NCBI GenBank assembly: GCA_033961575.1 | Contig: CM066738.1 | Location: 98,295,478-98,359,477 of the forward strand | Origin: Aselliscus stoliczkanus | Taxonomy: Eukaryota > Chordata > Mammalia > Chiroptera > Hipposideridae | Direction of reading: 5' to 3' | DNA: 64,000 nt | Part shown: piece by piece, positions 41,435 to 53,930 of the stretch | Numbering within the stretch: position 1 is the stretch's first letter | Layout of the letters: each line of letters begins with the position of its first letter | The notes under the pieces: model-generated | Told to the model about the DNA's origin: nothing | Databases searched by the model: none | Seen by the model: only the letters and a program-made list of their open reading frames with translations | Made by a program: the position numbers and the translations under genes

Positions 41435-41582
41435 CAGAAGTTCTCAAACTTGACTGTATATTAAAATCACCCAGGGAGGTTTAAAAATTCCCCAATTTAA
41501 TTGGGGGTGGAGTTGAGCATCAGCATTTTCCCAAGGTCCCCAGGTGATTTTAATGTGCAGCCAGGACTGCAAACCACTGTTA
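41435..41582 (+). repeat. MER5A-like DNA transposon
   Basis: 'agttctcaaacttgactgta', 'ttaaaatcacccagggaggt', 'ccccaggtgattttaatgtg' and 'gactgcaaaccactg' match MER5A with both its ends recognisable. Confidence 0.8.
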
Positions 41583-41654
41583 TGGATGCCACATGGCCAT
41601 AGTTCAGGTATGTGGGGAAAGAGTTTTACTCGGAGGGGACACAAATCAACGAGT

Positions 41655-41850
41655 AGTTCTCCCAGCCTGGCTGGCTATCCGAATCCCATTGGGATCTTTT
41701 ATTAAAATACAGACTCCCAGACACTTCCCCAGACCTACTGCATCAGAGTGCCAAGATATGAGGTTCCGGAATGTCTGTATGTTTAAAAAAAAGAAAAAAA
41801 CCTTCAAGTACATTTTGATTGTCAGCTGGGATTCAGAACTACTGGCCTAG
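41655..41850 (+). repeat. Second MER5A-like element
   Basis: 'ggctggctatccgaatccca', 'cagacctactgcatcagagt' and 'gattcagaactactgg' follow the same family pattern, only 70 bp from the previous copy. A run 'aaaaaaaagaaaaaaa' is inserted. Confidence 0.65.
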
Positions 41851-41999
41851 ATGAAACTTGGAAGTTCTTGCCTCCAGCTTGGTTGATTTCCAACCTAACG
41901 CTTCATGTTTAGACGGGTAATGTTAGCCTGCCAAAGAATTAGGAACGGCAGGGGGAAAGGGTGGAGGAGGAGAGAAGTATTTAAGAAAAAAATAAAGAG

Positions 42000-44860
42000 A
42001 AAAGAAATTTAAGTGTCCTCTAAGCACCCAAGAGTCTGCTTCTTAAAGTGCTGATAATGAGCAAAAAGACCAATGAAACTAAATTTTGTACCAGTTCATT
42101 TCAGCACATCCTGTTTATACGACTATTTAATGAGTCATTCAGCCAGGATGATTTTCTGTCTGAATATGTTAATTGCCATTTTTTTCATAGCTCTCTATTA
42201 AACAGTACAGATAAAATAGGCATGCTCATGATTTTAAAAGCCCTATCAGCCACTCACCCTCAAAGAAGCGGGCAAAAGGAGTAAATAACGGGGAGCTTTT
42301 CTCTTTAGTATTTAATTTTTTGAACGTATATTGGCATTTGGGACCCCACTTCAATTCAAAAGCATATGTTAGCGTTAGCATTAAAGTGAAAATGAAATGA
42401 GGTGGTTCTCCCCCATATGCCACTGGCTTCATTATATCACAAAAAATTAGCTTCAATAGCAGGGTAACAGTGAAGCCTCTTGCTGGTAAGTCCCCCCACT
42501 TTTAAAAAGTAAGTAGAAGTATTTGAGGAAAGATAAGAGACAAAGAAACAGGGTCATTTTTGACCCACATTGATATTCATTTTAAGTGTAGCTCACTTAA
42601 ATAAATTAAGTACAATTCACTATATAATGATTATCATCATTATGCAAGAAGCCTGGAAGATCCAGGAAATGGGTAGAAGATCTAGTTAACATTTCTGGAT
42701 TATGTTTAAGGAGTGATTCAGAAAATTCATTTTTATATTTCATTTCTCCCCAAAGGAAGCAGAATTTACAAATGTAAATTCTGAAATGTCAGTACTAGAA
42801 GAGAAGTGAAAAACATCAATAAAAAAGCCCAATTTTTATTCCCATCATTATTTACTGAAATCAAACCACTCTTAATATTCATTTGAGCATTTATGCAGTT
42901 TCCAGTGTCTTAATTTTAATTTTAAGCATTTACATTAAACAAATTACATATCATTATACTACATTTGGAAGGGCGAAAAAAAACCCACAATAAACCTTTA
43001 GGCTATGACAACATATTTTGCTTTTAACTGCTTTGTTTACAAATATTAAATGGTCAAATTAATAGTGTTCTCAATGAATTTTTGGCATCTACAATTTCTC
43101 ATAAATGAAAATAAAGCAATCAAAAATATGAAACTCCAGTGGCAAACGTTTATTGGTCTTTGTACCTCATTAAAGGGACTTTATAAATCGCATTTGTTCT
43201 TTTGAGTAGCAACTACCACTGCTGACAAGGACAGGCTAGGTTTTAAAAGAGACAGATATGACCTAAAGGGAATCCACTTTACTGGAGTGAAATAAACTGA
43301 GGAAACAGTTTGCAGATTAAAACCCCCTTGAAAGGAAGCATCATCCTTGGGAGGGGGAAAAAAAAAATCTTCGCGGAGGAAAACAGCTGGAAACAGGAAG
43401 CTTTGGGGCTTTCATGCCATGGGCTTTGATTCCACCGTATTGCCATATCATGAAAAGGCAAAGAGACTGGCTTCAGCTGGGCCTTCTTTCAACAGGAGGA
43501 GGAAAAGGCTTTGTGGATAGGGAGCAACCCCATCCAGAAGACAGCCTCCCTCCCCACCCCAGTCATACAAACACTAACAATGAAGTGGAAAAAGAAAAAT
43601 GGCCATAGATAAGTAGCAACTCAAAAATAGTGTTGTACAGGTTTTACAATGCGAAGAGAATATTCCTTGTAATTTGTTTCCCTTAGCAATTCTCATATGA
43701 ATTAAAAATCCCCAAGTGAAAAACTAACCAGGATAGACATACTAATCATGGTCAGTTTTTTTCTCTATTTACATTTTTTTTTCCATTATAGAGAAAAAGA
43801 GTTAAATGTTATATCTTTCACCAGGATCCTCCTCCAAAAACTGTATGTTCTTAAATCTGAAGTCATTGAATTCTAGTTTTCACTACAGTTGGGTATATCT
43901 AAAGTTCTTAAACTTATCTGTTGGGCATCTTGTATAGATTTTTCTCCACTGGTATCTTCAAAATATTTTTATTAAATTTATCATGACATTTAAAGGACAA
44001 CAGAACACAGTAAAGGAAGCTTGGATTAGAAGTTTACATCATCTTTGGTAACCAGATAAAGAAGCGACTCAAAAAACAGAACATACAAACCTAACACCCA
44101 ACTCACAATTTATTCTTTGGTTGCTATTTTGGGATGCCTTTTAAAGCAGGGATTATAAAGCCAGACAATATAGGGAAATGTAAACATAAAACTCTGATTT
44201 TGAAAACTGCAACGAATGGCATTAGAATAGTACCTATATGATATCTCATGAATTTCACAATGATGACTTGATTCGCCTAAAAGTTAAGAAAAGGAATTTA
44301 CGATGAAAGTTACATGAAAGTTAAGGAATTCACTAATTCATTTTTCTAAAGCTATTTCTTAACAGACAGGAAACTTTCACAGCAGAAGAGGTCTCAAGCA
44401 GGATATGTAAAATGAATATTAACTTCATCTTAACAGACGGCTTGAAAAGTAGGGATCGTCAGATATTCAACCTTACAGTAGAACACTCTGATTCCATGGT
44501 AACATTTCAATTTCTAAAAAAGGTCTACTGTTGACACTTGGTACGTGCCAACTCCTTACCAATAGATATTAATTACCTTTGATTTATCCTTATTCATTCT
44601 GAATGGCTTTTATTGGATCTACTTTTGTTACTAGTGAGGCACGCTACAGCTTTGAGAATCCTCGTGTGAGGTGATCTTAACGAGATATGTCTCTAAAATT
44701 AAAGAAATCCTCCCCAACAAAAGAAAAGAATTAAGTTATTTGTATCAAATTCTAAAGTCAGATTTCCTAGTCCGATAAAATGCAGTGAATATCAAAAATA
44801 GAAAATTTTTATCCCTATGCATTCTTGGAAATGCCAAATTAAAAAAGCATGAATTCAGTC
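42000..44860. other. Intronic sequence, mostly unique
   Basis: No repeat family was recognised. The 43340-43620 part is GC-richer with CpG at 43373-43377 ('cttcgcgg'), a possible conserved regulatory or alternative 5' exon candidate, but no exon structure could be shown. Confidence 0.45.
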
Positions 44861-44873
44861 TGGCATCAACTTC

Positions 44874-44911
44874 TTCATCATCATCATCATCACCGTCATC
44901 ATCATCATCAC
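44874..44911. repeat. (TCA)n microsatellite
   Basis: About 12 TCA units with one 'ccg' interruption. Confidence 0.95.
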
Positions 44912-45439
44912 CAACCATCTTTCACACTTGTGAAGAGAATTTTCACATATTATTTTATCTGTTCTCAAACACAACCTGAGGGAGGCAGAGCAGGCATTCT
45001 CCTGCTCTGAGCCTGAAAAGGGTCACTGTCCTATAAGATCACAGAGATATTAGCCACAGTGCCCTGACCTCTGGCAGAACTCCTTGTGGTTCTCCATAAA
45101 TGAGCACCTCACCCTGATTCATCACCTCCACCAATACCTAGACAATAACTAGCTCACATATCATGATGTTCAGGTCAAATTAGAGGATTCTAGTTACAGT
45201 CTGCCACATGTCCAGGAAACTCAGTTTTGTTAGGCAATGACACTGATGAGACCTGTAGACATTAACTCTGTGTAGCAGGGAGCAGGGAATGGCACTGCCA
45301 TCTCTTCTGTGAAATCGACCTTGGGAATGGCACACCTTTCTGTGAAATCGACCTTGCTTCCTCTGCTCTTTTAAATATGTGTTTATTCCATGACACTAAC
45401 TGAGCAACTTTTAGGTAGCATGGCCATTTACAAAAATAA

Positions 45440-45705
45440 AAGTTTCAACTGAGACAGAAGAGAATGCCACGTGAAGATATGGGCATACAAGGAGAAGATG
45501 ATCATGTGACAACGGAGGCAGAGACCGGAGTGACAAATCTACAAACCAGAGTGCTTGGGATTATCAGGAGCTGGGGGAGGCAAGGAAGAAAGAAGGATCT
45601 TAGAGGCTTCAGAGGTAGCATGGTCTTGCCAAGACTCTGATTTGAGACTTCTAGCCCCCAAAAGTGTAAGAGAATATACATTTCTGTTGTTTTAAGCCAA
45701 AAAGA
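45440..45705 (+). mobile_element. MLT1-like MaLR solo LTR fragment
   Basis: 'gaatgccacgtgaagatatg', 'caagactctgatttgagact', 'tctagcccccaaaagtgtaa' and 'acatttctgttgttttaagc' follow the 3' half of MLT1-type LTRs (..ttggacttccagcctccag..aatttctgttgtttaagcc). It is a broken, ancient LTR without internal genes. Confidence 0.75.
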
Positions 45706-45809
45706 AGAATATATGCTTGAATCCATAAATGCTGCTCCCACGAAATCTGTAAAAGAGATTAAAAAATGTACACATGGAAGAGAAGAGACTTCACATCTGT
45801 TGAGTGTGT

Positions 45810-45955
45810 ATCGGGACTAAATCATTTCCAAGCTTCTCTCTGTGAATCCGTATAGCAAATATGTGGAGATGAAAATTGAGCCTCAGAAAGAAATTATGAT
45901 TTTTGCCCAAGGTTCAAAGCAGTGAATAAAAGAGCTGAAATAGGTGTCCAGGCCT
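45810..45955 (-). repeat. MIR SINE fragment
   Basis: 'ggagatgaaaattgagcctc', 'agaaagaaattatgattttt' and 'gcccaaggttcaaagcagtg' are the reverse MIR core. Confidence 0.65.
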
Positions 45956-46450
45956 AAATACAGGACGCATGCTTTTTTCATCGTATCATATCGACTCCCT
46001 ATAACACCGGTAATACATGGTAGATAAAAAAGTTTTAATTCCATAAGTTCAGAAAAAGTGCTACATGAATTCAGGAGCACTGATTATTTCTCTACATGAA
46101 GAGTGATAGTTACCAATAACTGCAGTAGCAGGCTCTCTTAGGAAAAATAGAAATGCTAATAATATTTGAAAAAAAAATAGCAAAATATTTTATTCCCTAG
46201 TTATAATACATTGGTAAGTACAAATACTATGTTACTTCAGTGCTTTAGAGGAAATTATTATATCATAAGCAATTTAATCTTTTTCTTATAATGTTAATTC
46301 ATCTAGGCTTTGATTGAGAAACACAATAGATGAGGCAAATCCCTGTACCACCAAACACTGGTATCAATACCAAAAATAAATGGAAGCACACAAAACAATA
46401 AGCAGACAGAGGTATACTGTGCTCGCTTACGCATCCTCACTGCCCGTCCG

Positions 46451-46478
46451 TGCACGCGCGCGCACACACACACACACA
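46451..46478. repeat. (CG)n(CA)n microsatellite
   Basis: 'tgcacgcgcgcg' passes into (CA)n; alternating throughout. Confidence 0.95.
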
Positions 46479-47119
46479 GCATGCCCACATAGCCTCTCAT
46501 TTGTTCCGTAGACTGGCAAAATGGACTACAGTACCAACTTAAAAAACCAAAGTATTAAAACAAAATACACATCATCTCCCATATTTGGCAGAAGAACCCT
46601 AATTCAAACCTTCCAAGCCTCCCCCAAGAACAAGCAATTATAAGGTGCAGAAAGCCAATGGCTTTAAAACAACACGCTAATCCTAATATTAGTACCTTGA
46701 AAAAGGAAAGCTGCCAAGATATTGGAATAATGCCCAGTTATCCGTCTTACCTACAGCAATAAAATTGTCCTATAAATGTGAATAAGACAGTTAAGATATA
46801 TTTTGGAGTTTGGTTATTGGCATTTTTTTTCCCATCTCGCCATTCCCTAGGAGAACAAGCCTGACCCACAGAGGCAAAACCCAGCAGATGGTAAACCCAG
46901 CCCAGTACCAAGGGCACTTAGGCAATCCAAATAATTCCCACAAAAATAAAGCAAGATGTTCAGTGATTTATGGCCCCAATTTCACTAGATAATTACGGAA
47001 TCCTACTCTTCTACAAAGCCACTTTTTATTATAGCACGCTGGATAGCAGGCAAAAGTGTCTAAAAACGATGTATTATCATTAACCATAAAATAATAATTA
47101 CTATGTAATCATAATATAA

Positions 47120-47335
47120 TCATTACTATAGCTAACACTTAGGCCAAGTACTCTTATAAGCAATTTACAAGAAACAACTTATTTCATCATCATAACAAGT
47201 CTACAAAATTATTACCCCCCCTTGTACAGATAAGGAAAAGGAAACAGCAGTGTAAACAAGTAACTGACATTGGAAAATGAACTTTCAAATCCAGGAGTGA
47301 CAGGTCTGGCCCTTGTGCTTAACCACTATAATGGT
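47120..47335 (-). repeat. MIR SINE
   Basis: 'tatagctaacacttaggcca', 'cttgtacagataaggaaaag' and 'ggcccttgtgcttaaccact' mark the reverse MIR from its 3' end to its tRNA-like head. Confidence 0.8.
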
Positions 47336-47444
47336 ATGAGAAGGGGTTTAACCTAAAGGTTATTTATTGCAGAAATTAAAAACAAAAAAAAAAAAAAGAA
47401 AGAAAGAAAATGAATGCATTGACATTGAAAGAAAGCTAGGCCTG

Positions 47445-47585
47445 GGTTCAGCTGGCTTAAGTTCTAAACCTGACTGTGCAATATATCAGCGCCAGCGAGA
47501 CAGGTCTTTGAGCAATGGTTTCTTCATCTGCGAGATGAAGGAGTAGACCAGACGCTGGAAAGCTTGGTCTTCCAGTGTTGAAGCA
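47445..47585 (+). repeat. MIR-like SINE fragment
   Basis: 'ctgggttcagctggcttaag', 'gtctttgagcaatggtttct' and 'tcatctgcgagatgaagg' follow forward MIR order. It lies about 110 bp from the opposite-strand MIR. Confidence 0.6.
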
Positions 47586-48037
47586 GTCCGATTCAGCAGC
47601 TAACCCCTTAAGTCTCAGTTTTACTTCAAGACCAGATCATTTTTTATCTTTGTTCCAGATCTAGAAATACTGATCACTTGCAGTAGAAATCAAACAGCCG
47701 CAGTTTTCTCTCTTGTTCAATGATCCCCAACCCACGTGATCCTGTTATAAAACAGCACTTCCTCTCTCTGCTGAGAGGATTAGTCTATTTCTATGTAAGT
47801 ATCCGCATAACTCCCAACAAACCCAGGAGGAGCTGTGGCTGCAATTTCCCAATTCCAAGGTAGGATCAGACTTTCAATCAAAAAAAAAAGTATATATATG
47901 TATATATATTCAGGAGTCCCCTGATCAGTGATCAGCTTCCTGATTCTAAAACTACGTTTTCTTTCTATAAGATGAGAAATATGGAAAAATATCAGTGATA
48001 ATATAATATACACAATAAAAATGACCCCCTGTGTGTA

Positions 48038-48043
48038 AACACA

Positions 48044-48088
<45 letters not shown>
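48038..48088. repeat. (CA)n microsatellite
   Basis: About 25 CA units with one interruption. Confidence 0.95.
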
Positions 48089-48091
<3 letters not shown>

Positions 48092-48956
48092 TATTTCCAC
48101 AGGTAAGCATGAATTCATTCACTTCGACAGTTTTTCTAATCATCTTTTCTTCTTTCCGTATGCAACCAAAGAGTTGCATACATATGTAATTTAGTTGCAC
48201 GTTAATAGTCAGCTGGACATGTGTAAGTAAAGAAGTATTTGTACAAAACCTGCCAGGCAACAGCAATGGTGGCAGCCACACAGGTAACCACTGAATTCCA
48301 ACCAAGGCAGAGATACTGTGGGTCGGGGGAGATTTGGGGTGCACTGTCTGTGTTGAGGGTAAGCTACCTACTAACTGATTGGGCTCGAGGGTTAATGTGG
48401 ATGAGCTTTCCTCAGCTTTTCCATTCCCTAAAAAAATATCTGGGCTGAGCTAGTCCTACTGATAGAGGAACTGAGCCCCATGACCTGGAAATAACTAAAA
48501 TGAGAAGGGAACACGGATACATACTTATGCCAATAAAGTGCCATCCTCAAGCTGACGCTCACCTGGAGCAAAGGACAAACCATGTGGCGGTCGAAGGGGT
48601 CTCGTGACCAGGGGACCAATGGCAGTGGGACAGGTGGCTGGAGGACTTGACCCCCAATGCCCACAATAGACCCACAAGCCTTTCTATCCCCACCAAAAAA
48701 ATGCCTCGCAAACCTTTTATTATTTGATACGTACAACTGCAAACTCATTCTTACTTAAAGTGAAACTAGCAGTTTTTTTAGAATATTAATTTTGCTCCTT
48801 TAAAATAACCTGTAATAGTTTAGGTCAAATGAGTGGGCTTACTGAGCAAACGGAATCTCCGAGTCATCCCACCACCAACACCTCTTCTAACCTGGATACT
48901 ATTCCTAAATCATTCTAGTTATGTCAATGCCACTGCCACCATTTCTGCAAATGATT

Positions 48957-49196
48957 TCTGAATATCAATATTTCATTGAATTTTCAAATATAGTTATGAT
49001 TTCCAAAGATAACTGAAAAACTGCCCCAATGTATTTTTCCTCTCTCCAATTGATCATGCTCAAAGCTTAGAAATACTCTGAATATCAACATTTCATTGAA
49101 TTTTCAAATATAGTGATGATTTCCAAAGATAACTGAAAAACTGCCCCAATGTATTTTTCCTCTCTCCAATTGATCATGCTCAAAGCTTAGAAATAC
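48957..49196. repeat. Tandem duplication, 2 x 120 bp
   Basis: 48957-49076 is repeated at 49077-49196 with exactly 120-bp spacing. I counted two differences (48969 t to c, 48995 t to g), so the copies are about 98% identical. The duplicated unit is not part of a repeat I recognise. Confidence 0.97.
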
Positions 49197-49198
49197 TT

Positions 49199-49400
49199 GT
49201 TGAGCAGTGACTATGAGCCAAACACCGTTCTAAATGTTTTAAATGCATTAAGTCACTTAATTCTCGTAACTTGATGAAGTTGGTACTTATATCATCCCAA
49301 TTTTATGAAGAAACTAAATAACTGTGCTGTTCAGATTCTAGGGAGCCAGCGATCGAGCTGACATTTTAACAACAGAGTTCATGTGGAAAGCCCACCCTTC
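49199..49400 (-). repeat. MIR SINE
   Basis: 'aacaccgttctaaatgtttt', 'aaatgcattaagtcacttaa' and 'ttttatgaagaaactaaata' are the reverse MIR pattern. It begins where the tandem duplication ends. Confidence 0.75.
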
Positions 49401-49999
49401 CCAGTCTACACTTGCTCTTTAATTTGAAAATACCAGAAATCTGTACAATAAACATTGTTGCTGGGCATACCCTTTTATTCCTGGGAACACATGATAACAA
49501 ACTGCAAATAACGGAAATTGCAATACATGCTAGGAGCTACAAAAATCTTCATTTCACAATTCCTATAAAAAGTTGGCTTACTTTAAAAAAATGATGGGCT
49601 GACTTTAAAAAATGCAAACAAACTTCAATTGTACTTTGATTAACTGTTAAAGCAGATGATCTTTAGTAAATGTTAAAGTAAGTATTTTCTGAACTATCGC
49701 AGGAAGATGCTGTTATTCAATCTTAATATATTTTAAATCAGAAAAATATTCCCCTCTGAATTCAAAAAGTTGCTTACTTTGAATTTTTTACACCAATAAT
49801 TAGATTAATTGGAATTAAAATATATCTATAGGTATCTTATTTCCATAAATAGTCAAGGGACATTAAGAAATGACTGTCAACTGACCATCCCCATTGGTTT
49901 ATGGATTTCCTAAAGCAATATTAGACACAGGGCCAATTTTTATGTGCTGTCACTGCAGGACTAAGACTTCCAAAGCCTTGATGTTATCTAAGTTATTCT

Positions 50000-52730
50000 C
50001 TGCTGAAACTATAGTTACCTAAAGCCAGGTGCAGCAACAAAAAACACACATATGTATGCACACTCCCCCCACCACCACATACCCAACTCAGGTGCTGGTA
50101 CTACTAATTTTTTCAGCCCTAAATCACTCAGTAGAAGACTACTCAGAACATATTGATGTCCCCACCAGTATTGTGTATAAAAGCAGCCCTCAAAATTATA
50201 AACAAAAGTGAGTTCTTTTAGAAAACTGGAGATCTGAGGGAGTGATTCCCTCTAACAAATAGTTTAAAGGCCACTCAGGTCATTAGGAGCAAAATCTCTA
50301 AGAACTTAATTTGACACCCAAAATGATTACCAGAAACCTTTGTACTAGAATAGAGGGTTACCTCGAAGTTAACTCATTCCTTAAAAACCCTGACTCAGGA
50401 GCCCTTTTTGGACACTTAAATGTTACCAAAACTGTCTCCCACAGGAATTCCATTAAACCCTACATTACTGGGGATATGAGCCAAAAATTAAAGGAAAAGG
50501 GGGTGAAAAATCACAGGAACTTAAAATGTTAGGACTCCAGCCAGGGAAATTCTTTGGGTGATTGGTCCCTATCTTCACCCTGAAGCATACCTTGGAAGGG
50601 TTGAAATCATACCTTTCTTTGGAATTTTGCATACATTATAATCACTGGAAAAGTAATCTAAAGCAATAAACCTAAGGAATAACTAAGAGAAATGAAAGCA
50701 AAACCAGATTTTTAACCATCACTAGCCTTCCTCTTTCTCACATTCATTTTCTGTTCCATGTTTGTCTCCTTTAAATTTCTATTCAACAAAAGCCAAGTCT
50801 CCCCTGATGTTCTATGCAGGGTCACTCAATAAATAAGACTGACAGGAACCACATCTTCTGACTCAAAGTGAAGGGCACAAATTCATAACCTGAAACCTCT
50901 CTCTCAGACTGAGTCACAGGATAAGACCGAAAAAGGTTTCCATTCTGGTGTTTCTGGCTAAAGAGTTAGGACACTCTCAGGCACTTGGATAGATATGACA
51001 AAAAAGTCATAGCTTAAAAAAGCAGGAATGTTTATAATATTTCTCATTACTTTGTCATATGTAGGTATGCCACTTGATAGAAATGTTTAAAATATATCAA
51101 AGTATTAGACAAATCCAAGATCCTAAACCAAGCATTTCAAACTGGAAGTCTTTCTAATGGGTCTCAGTCAAAAATACAAGTGATTCAACTTTTAAGCAGA
51201 GGATTCAGGAGTCAATAGATCACATTTTTTAATCGAAAAACTAGGCTTTCAAAACACAAGTTATGCAACTGTTTACCTCTGGTTTCCTCTTCCATATGAA
51301 TAGGAATAGGAAATACATTCCCCTCCAATATATCTGGAGATCAGAACTCTAAAATACAATTTCATGAACTTTCAGAGTTTCTGAACTGTGATCTCTACTT
51401 AAAGGGCTTTTCTTTAAAGCAGACTGCTAATCTTTGCTTCATGGAAAGAGACCACATGTTAATGATGACGGGAGATTTTCATTTATTGGTATACATCAGT
51501 CAGTAGAAGGGGAAATGATATTGGCTGTGTGTTTATGAGCTACATTAGAAATCTGAACAATAGCAGACCTTTACAGAAACAAAAATAAAATATGAGTCAA
51601 CAAGATCTTTGCCAAACAGAGGTCTCCGGACAGCCTTGTTCAGTCTTCTGGGAATCCCACTCCAATAAGCACAATAAAAGCAGGACGTGCCTCATTTCCT
51701 TCAACCGTTCAACATGCCTCTCTTGGAGATGTTTGTAAATTTCCTTCCTCTACGCATCAAGCTGGTGAACTGTCGTCATTTCTTTGGGGTAATAATATCC
51801 TGTTGATGTCTGGATAGATCTGTTTGGAGAGTTTCCTCCACATAACACATATACTTTTAATATTATTTTTCAACACAGTGCAGTACATTATTTTTCAACA
51901 TATCTGAACAGAGTTCAGCGAGGCATGATTTGATCAGAAGCAAGGAAGGGCAAGAGATTATAATAAAATGCCAGGTTTACTTTTGAATTTACAACCTAGA
52001 TTTAGGTAATAAAGTAACTCTCGATAGTGAAAAAGCATTTTCTGCTTTTTTTCTGAAACTGAAAATATTTACCTACAACAGTTTACTAATGTAAACGTTT
52101 TCATTCAATTCTATGCTAGTTTGGAAATTTCACACAGTAAAAAGAGCAATCTTAGCATTAAAAGAAAGACTCATGAAAATGGCAACTTTTATTTTATTGG
52201 ATATACAAACTGCACTAAGTGCTTTAAAAGCACAGTTTTAAACTCATTCCAGGAAAAATTTAAATATACTATAAATTCAGTCAAATACAACAAGTAATCT
52301 AAAATTTTTATATTAAATAAAGGATTTCTTTTTCAAAACTTAAAAATGTACTTAGACATGAGAGTATATTTCTTGGACAAATAATTTTTACCTAAACTAA
52401 ATAATTCCAGACAGAATTACATTTCTCAATGAAGTTATTTGATATAAAGGGAGAAAATTATACAGTGACAATTTTGAAAAGGAGTCCTCAAAAAGTGAAA
52501 TATAAGACCAACTCTCAACTAATATAATTTGCACTTAGCCAGACATTCTGGTTCCAAAGACAGCAAAATCTGATTTGTGAAATACTAAACATAATTGATC
52601 ATCGCTGCAAAGCACCAGATTTGGAGCTAAACTAAGTAGCACGTGCCATTCACTGTAATTCCAGATAACACCTTATTTAGCACATGAAATAAGAATCATG
52701 AACATGAAAAATGTTCAGTCATTAATAATC
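50000..52730. other. Intronic sequence, no feature recognised
   Basis: AT-rich unique sequence; no recognisable repeats, exons or RNA genes. Confidence 0.5.
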
Positions 52731-52739
52731 CAAAAAAAT

Positions 52740-53156
52740 ACCAATTGTAAACAGAACACAAGCAGATACCAGTCTTTAACTACCAAGTTAGTAACATAAA
52801 AATAATACAAATTGGCATAGCCTTCTTGATGAGCAATTTGGCAAGATCTGTGAAGATCTTTTCACCTAATAATTCCCTGGGAAACCAGCCTAATAACATC
52901 TTTGCAAACGAGGACACGTCTTTCTGTACAAAGATGTTCAAGACAGTGGTCAACAATAGGAAACTCCTTAAATAAAGTATGGAATATTATGCTCCTTTAA
53001 AAAGATCATGCTTTCAAAAATATTCAAAGACATTGGAAAATGCATATGGTAAAATGATGAGATAAAAAGCAGTATACAAATTTTATATTAAGTTGCTTTT
53101 TTTAATAGAAAAAGAAATACTAGAATCTGCATAGTCTTTAAAATATTAACAGGGGA
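52740..53156 (+). mobile_element. Old L1 fragment, first part
   Basis: 'gcaatttggcaagatctgtg', 'caaagatgttcaagacagtg' and 'aaagtatggaatattatgct' followed by 'cctttaaaaagatcatg' are the degraded end of an old L1 ORF2 (tgttcattgcag...tatggaatactatgcagcc). Two later insertions interrupt it, and it continues after 53637. Confidence 0.65.
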
Positions 53157-53264
53157 GGGCTGGCAGAGTGGCCCGGTGGTTAAGCGCTGGCTTCCGGTCC
53201 GGGTCCCACACATGAGGGCCAGTGACACTGCCCTCAAAAAAAAAAAAAATAAATAAAATAAAAT

Positions 53265-53301
<37 letters not shown>
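53157..53301 (+). mobile_element. Short tRNA-derived SINE, copy 6, with expanded A/T tail
   Basis: 'gggctggcagagtggcccgg', 'tggttaagcgctggcttccg', then 'gtccgggtcccacacatgag' and 'ggccagtgacactgccctc'. About 17 bp between the A and B boxes are missing compared with the other copies. The tail grew into (AAATA)n and then (TA)n. Flanks 'attaacagggga' and 'tttaacagggga' mark the target duplication. Confidence 0.93.
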
Positions 53302-53304
<3 letters not shown>

Positions 53305-53395
53305 AACAGGGGATATCTCCATAATGAGGATATATTTTTAATCAGAAAAATATAAAGCGCATATATAGTATATTCAGATTTCCTGATCATATAAA

Positions 53396-53636
53396 CCGGG
53401 GGATGCCAAAAAAAAAGTATACAAATGGACTCCTTTTGTCAGCATTGCTCAAGCAGTAGTTCACCGTCATCAGAAGTGCTAGATGCTGATGGGAACCACT
53501 TTGAGCACCTCTCATAATTGCAGAAGTCAAATGCGACTTGTATTCATCTTTTGTTATCAGTATATATATTGAGTATTGTAATTTTAGTAGTTTTTTCCTT
53601 TCTTAAATTGTGTATACATTTTTTTTGGACCCTCTG
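53396..53636 (+). mobile_element. Non-autonomous mariner-type element, copy 2
   Basis: About 241 bp with inverted ends 'gatgccaaaaaaaaagtata' and, reversed, 'gggtccaaaaaaaatgtata'. The interior 'gctcaagcagtagttcaccg' with 'tcatcagaagtg' and 'actttgagcacctctcat' is shared with the copy at 28590. The flanking TA is decayed. Confidence 0.85.
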
Positions 53637-53930
53637 TCCAAACTTCAAGACTCTCATAATCTAAATCAGTTGGATTGTCGGAAAAGTCATGACACATTTT
53701 AGCAAGGAAAACCATAGAAAAAAATACATCATGACCTTTCAGACAACCCAGTATTATTCAAAATTAATTAAAATCACGAGGGAATGAGGAATATGACGTA
53801 TAGGTGATTCAAAATAGCAGAATGTTGATAACTTTCAAAGCTGTATGATAGATACATGAGTTTATTGTACTATTCTGTTTATACATGCTTGAAATTCTTC
53901 AAAATAAAAAGTTAAAAGAATAATCAAAAG
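53637..53930 (+). mobile_element. Old L1 fragment, 3' end
   Basis: 'gagtttattgtactattctg', 'tttatacatgcttgaaattc' and 'ttcaaaataaaaagttaaaa' are the typical end of old L1M/HAL1-like elements, continuing 52740-53156. Confidence 0.6.

Noticed and set aside
44874..44911. TCA repeat considered as the TCF4 CTG18.1 repeat
   Set aside because: The unit is TCA/TGA, not CTG/CAG, and the known repeat lies close to the upstream coding exon, outside this window.
47780..48344. Minus-strand frames with long CV repeats
   Set aside because: They are translations of the (CA)n microsatellite.
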